This document shows, piece by piece, positions 55,798-64,000 of a DNA stretch of 64,000 nt. The translations under genes were made by a program, and so were the position numbers. The stretch is taken from contig CM032817.1 in NCBI GenBank assembly GCA_019155185.1, forward strand, positions 3,590,974-3,654,973, read 5' to 3'. Below the pieces are notes generated by a model. That model was not told where the DNA came from. It ran no database searches and saw nothing but the letters and a program-made list of their open reading frames with translations. How positions within the stretch are numbered: position 1 is the first letter of the stretch; every line of letters begins with the position of its first letter. Source of the DNA: Beaufortia kweichowensis. Lineage: Eukaryota > Chordata > Actinopteri > Cypriniformes > Gastromyzontidae.

Positions 55798-58700
55798 CTG
55801 GAAACAAGAAGGTAGATGTTAGCATCAGAAAACAAGTACCACAGAGCTGAAAAAGAGTCGTCTCTTCTCCATTTGTTGGGTGTTATTGCTTCTGGTTTGT
55901 GCATTTTAATTCACAGAAATCCAACAAGTGTTCTTTTAGTCACATCCATAACGCTTGCATATTTCCATTTGTTAAAACAGATAGGGGGGTTTAGTAAAAT
56001 ATATGGTTCAATATACTGGTAATAAATACATTCTGTAAGAATTTATATTTCAAGTTTTGACTGAAAATGTCACACCCATAACACTGAAATTGGTCAGTTC
56101 AGTTTCACAAATGTACAAAACTGAGCTTCAGGCCCAAACATTAATATTTAGTGAGAAACGAATTCATCCAAACAAACACTATACCATCAGGTAACCAAAA
56201 TCCCTCAAGAAATATTTGAGTTATGTAATGAAAACACTCAATGAGACAAAAGACCTTAATAGAAAATAACACTGTCACTACCAGGACAACATATACAAAA
56301 ACATCACACAGCCCCTTTATATATAGTTTTGGATATGAATATGAATAATTTTAAACTAGTAGAAACATTTATAGGATATCTTGATCATATTATCTGCCCA
56401 ATTCTGATATTTTAGGGTGTAATTTCAGTCACGAGGCATAGACACTTCAATGTAAACTCACAACCTTGAGTACCGTCCAAATGTCCTCAGTTCCCCATGT
56501 GCTCCCCTCTTGAACGCCTGCCCATAAAGTCTCCTGTTCTTACTACTGGTTGCTATCACAATAGCATAGACAAAGAGGAAAAACACACAAACCAGCCTCA
56601 CGTTCAGGGCACACGACTATCTGGTTGAAATCCTTGCCCAAATTTGGGCTGTTTACAGTACCGCAGGAGAAATGTGTGGGCCTCTTATCAAGGACCTGTC
56701 AAGCTAGTGGTAAAGAAAATCAGGACTGTCCAAACAGTTAACTTACAGTCTTTCTGAGCAACTTTTACAGGTCAGATGTGGCTCGAGGCAAAACAATGCA
56801 CTATTTAGAATGTTCACAAAAAAAAAAACATGTGCAATTCAGTGAATTAGTCAAGAACAGCTAAACCGTGTTAAACTCACAAACCGAGTTAAACTGATAA
56901 CTCGAACTTGACACTGTATTCTAACCAGACGCAACACATGATGACACTGTATGACAAATATCATAGCCAATCAGAGAAGCCAGTGGGCGGAGATTTCTCT
57001 GCGAGTCCGCTTCTGTCCCACACATGCACAAAAAAAATGGGACATTGATAGTACATAATCAAATTAATAAACGATTGAATGTATTTTATTATAACATAAT
57101 ATATACTTAGTTACTGATACACAACCTATGCTGAAAACTATTTTGTTCTTGTTCCCAATCATTTATTTTCAAGATCTAAGGTAAATCCATGTTTGATGAT
57201 TAATATTCATTATGCGCAGAACTTCCATCGAATGACATCACGGTGTGGGCGGAGCTATCAGTCACAGCTGGCTAGAACAAAAACAAATTAACATGAAAAA
57301 GATATACCTTTAATCACATGTCGTGGCGTTGTGTCTGGTTAGGACACTGTGTGAGAATAATTTAGTCTTTTCAACTGATTCATTAATAACAACCTGTTTA
57401 TTAGTCATTGCCCTTGAATCTGGCTATACTGGTCAAGCTATTTGTTTGTTGTTGCATGTAATCAGCAAGAGATTTTCTAGTTTATTGTCCATTTGATAAT
57501 TAAACATGCAAGTTCGTTTGAAATGGTTTTTACTCAGTTAATACAGATCTATCGCCAACTTGAAATATTGTATAGTTTGCTGAACGTGGCATTCCTTGTA
57601 ATCCTCAATAATTGGCTTACAATTATTTTGTACCACAAAAATGGTACAAAAAGACTTTACAAGTAAGCGCATATACAGATGTCTTACTTTATTTGTTTTG
57701 ATTCAGGAAAATGTCTCCTAGTCTTGAGGCAAACAGTCCTTTGAGCTGGACAAGACAGCAAAGGAAAGTGACTTTTGGAAGTGAAGAACTCACAGAGGAA
57801 ATTAAAATGAATTCTGTAAAGTGCTTTTAAGGGCCATGGCACGTGTATAGTTCAAACAGAAGAGCACTGTAAATTCTTTTCCCAACACGATCAAGCAAAG
57901 TAATAAAAACGTCATCTGTGTGTAATGAAGAGATTTTGCATGCAGGTGTCAGACAGACATGAAGGCTGCTTTATATTTTGATGGTTGGACACGCACTGGA
58001 GACGCATATGGGAGCTAATCTGACTATTAATGTTAGCAATAACAGCTAGGATCGCATCCAAATCCTACTCATCAATGGTCATAGGCGCGTACAGACATCA
58101 CGGGCATGAACTGACTTAATAGCTAAGTTGTCACGACTCCATTCAAACCTGTTTGGCAAGAGCTGGAGAGATACATTGATCTGCAGACATGAGGCATCAA
58201 GGTCAGGTAAAGCCAAACCTGGGCAAGTGTAGTCAAGCATAACAGAGCATCAGCTGAAAAGTCTAAAAAAAAAAAAAAGAGAGGAATCAAGGTCTTAAAA
58301 AAATCACAGAAACATCTGTGTATCTATCAATACATTGGTGCAGCTCTAATTTTGACTCGACCCTTGTTTCTTTTATATGTACTGAGGTAGTTACAATGAG
58401 GGCTAATGGTGCCATTACACGTGTTAGTGTAAACCATGGTTTTAAAATTAATAACAGACAAAATCTTTTTTGTTGTAATCAGAAATTTTGTTTGCCTTGT
58501 GACCAGAAATGTCCCTGTAATGCAGCGTAGGATCTGGTGTGTGATGCACTGCTATAAATAGACGGTTTCAGATATGCATCGAAATGACACAGACCCAGTC
58601 TCGGTTTTACTTATAAGCCAATGGCACAGACACAAATAGTTTCGTTTTGATTTGCAGGGTACTGCTTTTCTACATTTCTTGCAGAAATGAAATGGCATGA

Positions 58701-60223
58701 GATACAAGCAAGTAAACGAAACCACCAAAGTGTACTGTACAAACACAACGAAAACGATTTTGTTCACCCACACGGTTACACTTTGGAGCAGCTTAAGATG
58801 CAGAATTGCTAGATTCAGAAAATATAATGTGATATGAATGATGTGGTACAATAATATTTGACGTTTGTAAAATACTGGGAATGCATATAGCAAAAAGTCA
58901 CAGTCGACTCATTAACTGCAAAATGTGTTTATAGATCTACACCCAACACAAATGCCTTTTAAAGGCCTGATATGTCCTAATCGCAATGGTCTCCAAAAGC
59001 CATATTGAGTTTCATTAGCAAATCTGACCCATGACAAAAGGGAACGTCCCAACATCAACACACTTATTTCCACTGCACAAATCTGATTTTGCCCAGGATA
59101 TATCTCATGTCTTACTAATGCAAGCGAGACATAAGCGTAGCGTACAATGACTAGAAAATGGCTGTAATTCCACATGACTGAAGGTTTAAATAGAGGAAGT
59201 GAAGCCTATATAGCAGCATTGTATTGTACCTTAATTGAAGTTGAGCACACAGCCAATGTTGACCCCCTCTACTTTCTCAATCATGCCTTTCAATTTATAA
59301 TACACATAAAAGGCAAATTATGAAGCTCTTCCTATAGATTAACTTAATATGGCACAAGAAATGTTAAATATGAATCAGCTGAAACAATACAGTGCCCATT
59401 CCATATGCCAACCTAATCCTAAAACAACACAGCAAAAGCTCCGGCTACACGGGGTCGAGACGGGCAAATCCGTTCTCAGCGCTCAACAGAAACATGCGAC
59501 TGACGTGCATGTGGATATGAAGTCTTGCTCGTTTCCATGGAGTGAAGTGGGCTCAAACAGAAATAAAAAGACAAGGGTTCGGTCACATTGGCCCTTTGTA
59601 ACTAACATAAATAAATACAAGAAGGGAATTCATTTAAAACGCACCAGGGTTGCTCCAGCTGCCCCTGGAGACGGACTTCGGCTAGGGGGAGATGAAAAGA
59701 AAATCTTACAGCTGAGGACCATAGGGGGTCCGTCTTCTTTGGGATTGTGGTGCTTGTGTTTCAAAGCTTCGGTTTGGCTTAACCAGTGTGATTCTCATGG
59801 CCCTTTATGGTCAAACACATGATTTCAGACCCCTGAACATAGTGGTAAAATGTCTATCTGGACCAGCTGACTATGCGTCTCCATAATAGGTTAAAGTCGG
59901 GACGAGAATTTTCTACCGCTGCCGAGCAACGACCGTCAAATCTTAGACATCAGTATAGATTTTTGTTTTTGCATGCAGAAAACCATCAGTAATTATCTCC
60001 CCAAGTCATCATGCAGAGCGTTTGAATCTAACTATAGCAGCACTTCACTTCAAGGAGAAAAGACACTCCGTTCACTTCCTCTATAGGAGTCTCTACGGGC
60101 TCTCAGCTATAACCGTGGACACCTTTCCCAACATCAATTCTCTTCCAATTCTCTTCTATTCCTATACAGGAAAACAACAATCAAATAGTTAATGAATAAT
60201 ACAATCAAACGTGAAGAATCAAT

Positions 60224-60257
60224 CAAGACTGAAATACTATCAAGACTGAAATACTAT
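60224..60257. repeat. 17-bp perfect tandem duplication
   Basis: Two adjacent copies of caagactgaaatactat. Confidence 0.9.
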
Positions 60258-61279
60258 TGAAATAAGAGTGTGTGTCAATCAACCTATGCCACTTACTAAA
60301 AGTAAGCAAAATGGGTCATTTAGAAAACAGCATGTTAGTGACATCACAGCCATGAGCACAAATCTTGACAAAACACCTGACCCACAATCTTACATTGATT
60401 AGCCAACAATGTTGGGTCACTAAAACATATTAAACCATTTACAGTTTTCTGTCTGTTTTCCTATTTTCTTGAAAATTGGCTGCAAAGCATTTGCAGCTGG
60501 CAGAGCAACCAAGCCTAGACCTGGGGCAGTGTGTAAAAACAGTGCCAATGGTCTTTGGTGTTCCCCTGATCGAGTGGCCAACTATGCACCCTTCAAATTC
60601 AGATTAAGTGTGCACAAACATTCTCTAATCCTTTGAATCTTGATCGAGAACAGCGGCTGTAGAGGGCAACTTCTCAAAATGGTCTTGAAATAATCCAGAT
60701 TCTTACAACGGGCACTCATCCAGGCCTTCAATTTTCATAATAGTTTTTGCATATACAGCAAATCCACACAAACCAGATAACGTAAGTAGTTTGATGGGGT
60801 GAGATAACAGGCAAGTAATATTCGAAAGAAAAAGTCATTATCTAATATAAAGTCAAGAAAGTGAAGCTTTACATGTTTAGTCAAACATGAGAATAATATG
60901 ATAATGAACAATATAAATAGAAAAAGCTAAAGCTCACGGTCAGACAAGCTCTCTGATCTTCAACCATGGCATGACTGCAAAGTTTACTTTGGACTTTAAA
61001 AGCACACACTCTTTGCAAACTATATGTAAATGTTCTTGTCATGGGTTCAAAGCAATATGTTCCAGGTATATTATGAACAAAACTGATTAGTCTGTTTATT
61101 ATTGAGTGGGAAACAGGCTGACCTTTGACTATCTGTCACAAAAACCCAAACACAGACCATCAATGGCCTGATTCAAAATGAAAAATATCACATATTCTGT
61201 TCTGCTTTTATGAGCCAGCACTAGCTAAAGCAATAACAGAAGATAGGGAACACAGTCTAAGGTCAGATAACGCCGCGCA

Positions 61280-61570
61280 TGTTTTCTTTATGGCGAAATC
61301 TAATTCACTCCCTTATAAAGCAACAGCGATGATGCTGCGCTGCTTGCCTGGATGTCAACGGTGATCCTATCCCTCCCCGGGCAGCTCTCTTTCTCTTGCG
61401 GCAAAGGCCACCTAGTGAGGCTGCGGTCAGGCCCGGCTCTATCATACCATTGGAGAAATTCCCAGATAAGTAACACTCCACGGCTCAGGGCCAGCCAGAG
61501 CCCCGCCTCCACTCACTACATCATCAGCACATAGCCACTTCCACAAAAGGAATTCCTTCATGCAGCGTGA
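61280..61570. promoter_or_regulatory. candidate intron 1 regulatory patch
   Basis: GC-richer than its flanks, with a TEAD/NF-kB-like GGAATTCC (61549-61556) and a GATAAG motif near 61465. This is inference from composition and motifs only. Confidence 0.25.
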
Positions 61571-61970
61571 GTGTGTGTGAGACCATGAGCAACAAATGCA
61601 GAAAGAATTAGCAGGTGATTTTGAGATCATGTAAAGAAACATTTTTTATCATTTAATTTTATTAAGGCATATTTAACCTAAATTAAATCTGGATATTTTT
61701 GGAGACTTTCTGTTCCTGATCATGTTTAAACCCACTATCCCAAAATTCTCATTAGTATAAAGCATCCAGACCTACGACAATGTTTTACTATTGGAACTAC
61801 TATCAAATTAACTATTGCGCCTATTCCTGAATAAAAAAAATGTCTTGAAAAATACTGTCTTATAAGGACTCCTTTTCTTTATCCATATATATCAATATCT
61901 AATATGAGCTTTCGTTTTGACAGGTTTCACAGATATATATATTCTGGATATATATATTGACATTAGACAG

Positions 61971-62724
<754 letters not shown>

Positions 62725-62746
62725 CTGCCTCGCCAGCCACCGAATA

Positions 62747-62756
62747 CCATATATGG
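62747..62756. promoter_or_regulatory. CArG box (SRF site)
   Basis: CCATATATGG is a perfect palindromic CC(A/T)6GG in ppp1r12a intron 1. SRF/myocardin regulation would suit a smooth-muscle contractility gene, but several CArG matches are expected by chance in 64 kb of AT-rich DNA. Confidence 0.35.
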
Positions 62757-64000
62757 CCCTGGGATTCCCATGGAAAAAGAAAGAGGAGGGTAAAGACAGA
62801 GGGAAAATAAGGAAGAGATTGTAAGTGTATGTTGCACTTCGACTTACGCCCAGCAGCCAAAACAATAGCAGCTGGCAAGAACCAAGTTTGTTTCTGTGAG
62901 CTGTGGCCATAGAGGGGGTGGGTGGCTGGTATTAGGTCTAAACCACCAGCGTGAATGCTACACTTGTATAATGTGGTGTAGCCTCTCGCTGCCCCTGTCC
63001 TGGCATTTAGATTATGGATGAAACAATGCAGATCATTTGAAACGGTGCAACAATTTGGTGGAAATGTCAAGAGGCATTCACACTTACAGCAATTAGGAGT
63101 GCTTAGAGAAAACTGGGACTAAACTTATATTAAATTATATTTTTGCAGTATTTTTAAGAATCTGACTTTCTCTCCATCTCCATTGGCAGACACTGCATAT
63201 ACATAAGGTTGAACTCTGCTCCATTCTTGCCAACAATCTCTGTCAGTCATGTTCACATCATCCATATCTCATCACTGAGGGCATTAAGAGCACTCAACTA
63301 TCCATATCCATTATCACAGGAAATACAGATCAGTTGTGTTGGCACAAGGGCGGACCAAACACAAGTTTGCATTTTGTTTGTATGTGCACTGTTGAACCTT
63401 AAGGTTAAAGTCAAATTTAAAGTTATTGCAGCTGTGTGAGCTGCTTCATTACATGATTCTGAAAGGCGAAGGTTATAAGATGTCCACGTTAAATGAAGCT
63501 AGTGAGGGTCTAGAATTCAGTAACAAGAAAGCGATGAAAGAGCAATATTGCAGATATACGCAGCTGACAAAAATGACTCATGTCGTGATGCAAGACTCAT
63601 TCCGCCCCCCTCCATTCAGACGTACTCGTCTGGCGATCAACAACACGTCAAATCCTGAAAATATCTTGATTATGGGGGAGGTGTGCACATTAAAAAAAAC
63701 GTGTGAGACGAGTGTTTTTAAGCAGCGGATGAGTGAATAACGCATCACACATCTAATATGACGTGCATGTGGTTCGAGCCAAGAGTCGCGGCAGCACTAA
63801 GGGTGGATTTAGATCACTTGTAAAGATTTGCTCCGGAACTGAAAAAATAAACACTTACTTCCGGTTCCTTTTTGACAAAGCGTGTTTTCAACAACCTTTT
63901 CAACTTTCTTCCCTGATCCCCCACCCATTAGTGTCCGATAAGCTTACATTCATAAAAACTCTCCCCCCTCTCAACACCAATCTGTGAAAAACCAAAACAA

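Noticed and set aside
56960..57260. Recurrent gtgggcggagct motifs (also near 41430 and 33045)
   Set aside because: Possible GC-box or old repeat fragments. They are too short and scattered to assign to an element or promoter.
59349..59822. 157-codon plus-strand open frame in ppp1r12a intron 1
   Set aside because: No motif or family recognised and it lies antisense in an intron. Also checked as a possible ppp1r12a exon 1, and it does not match.

Overview
This is an AT-rich vertebrate window from a teleost, most likely a cypriniform. It holds two neighbouring protein-coding genes, both on the minus strand and both running off the window. The fish assignment rests on exon-by-exon protein matches, on tRNA-derived SINE copies carrying the common teleost SINE tail, and on a degenerate 'gttgctatgcggttg' tandem repeat often seen in cyprinids. 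The species itself is inference.

Left part (1 to about 23,400): pawr (prostate apoptosis response 4, Par-4). Visible are a non-coding first exon in a CpG-rich promoter with a consensus NRF1 site, a second exon coding for residues 1-158, a 21.7 kb intron, and a third exon coding for 43 residues. The exons for the C-terminal coiled coil lie left of base 1. About 5.3 kb of intergenic DNA (roughly 23,440-28,770) has no gene I can support.

Right part (about 28,770 to 64,000): ppp1r12a (MYPT1, the myosin phosphatase targeting subunit). I could place every exon from 2 to the last, with a continuous frame of 968 codons. Exon 1, with the PP1-binding KVKF motif, must lie beyond base 64,000. The exons give ankyrin repeats, an acidic stretch, a Ser/Thr-rich centre with two symmetric cassette exons, the two Rho-kinase sites (RRST in exon 16, KRRST in exon 19), a coiled coil and the C-terminal leucine zipper that binds cGMP-dependent protein kinase.

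The most interesting features are optional exons in ppp1r12a. (1) A second, tandemly duplicated last exon (33,100-33,234) encodes a different complete leucine zipper and stop. (2) A 108-nt in-frame cassette (45,281-45,388) repeats the WRxGLRKTG motif of exon 10. (3) A possible 30-nt in-frame microexon (34,262-34,291) sits just before the zipper exons. There is also a GC-AG intron immediately after the RRST inhibitory site, a NAGNAG acceptor and a 17-nt microexon.

The two genes encode proteins reported to act together on myosin phosphatase. They share the exact nonapeptide REKRRSTGV, each near the 3' end of a phase-0 exon, and (from family knowledge) similar C-terminal zippers. This raises the possibility of an ancient tandem relationship.
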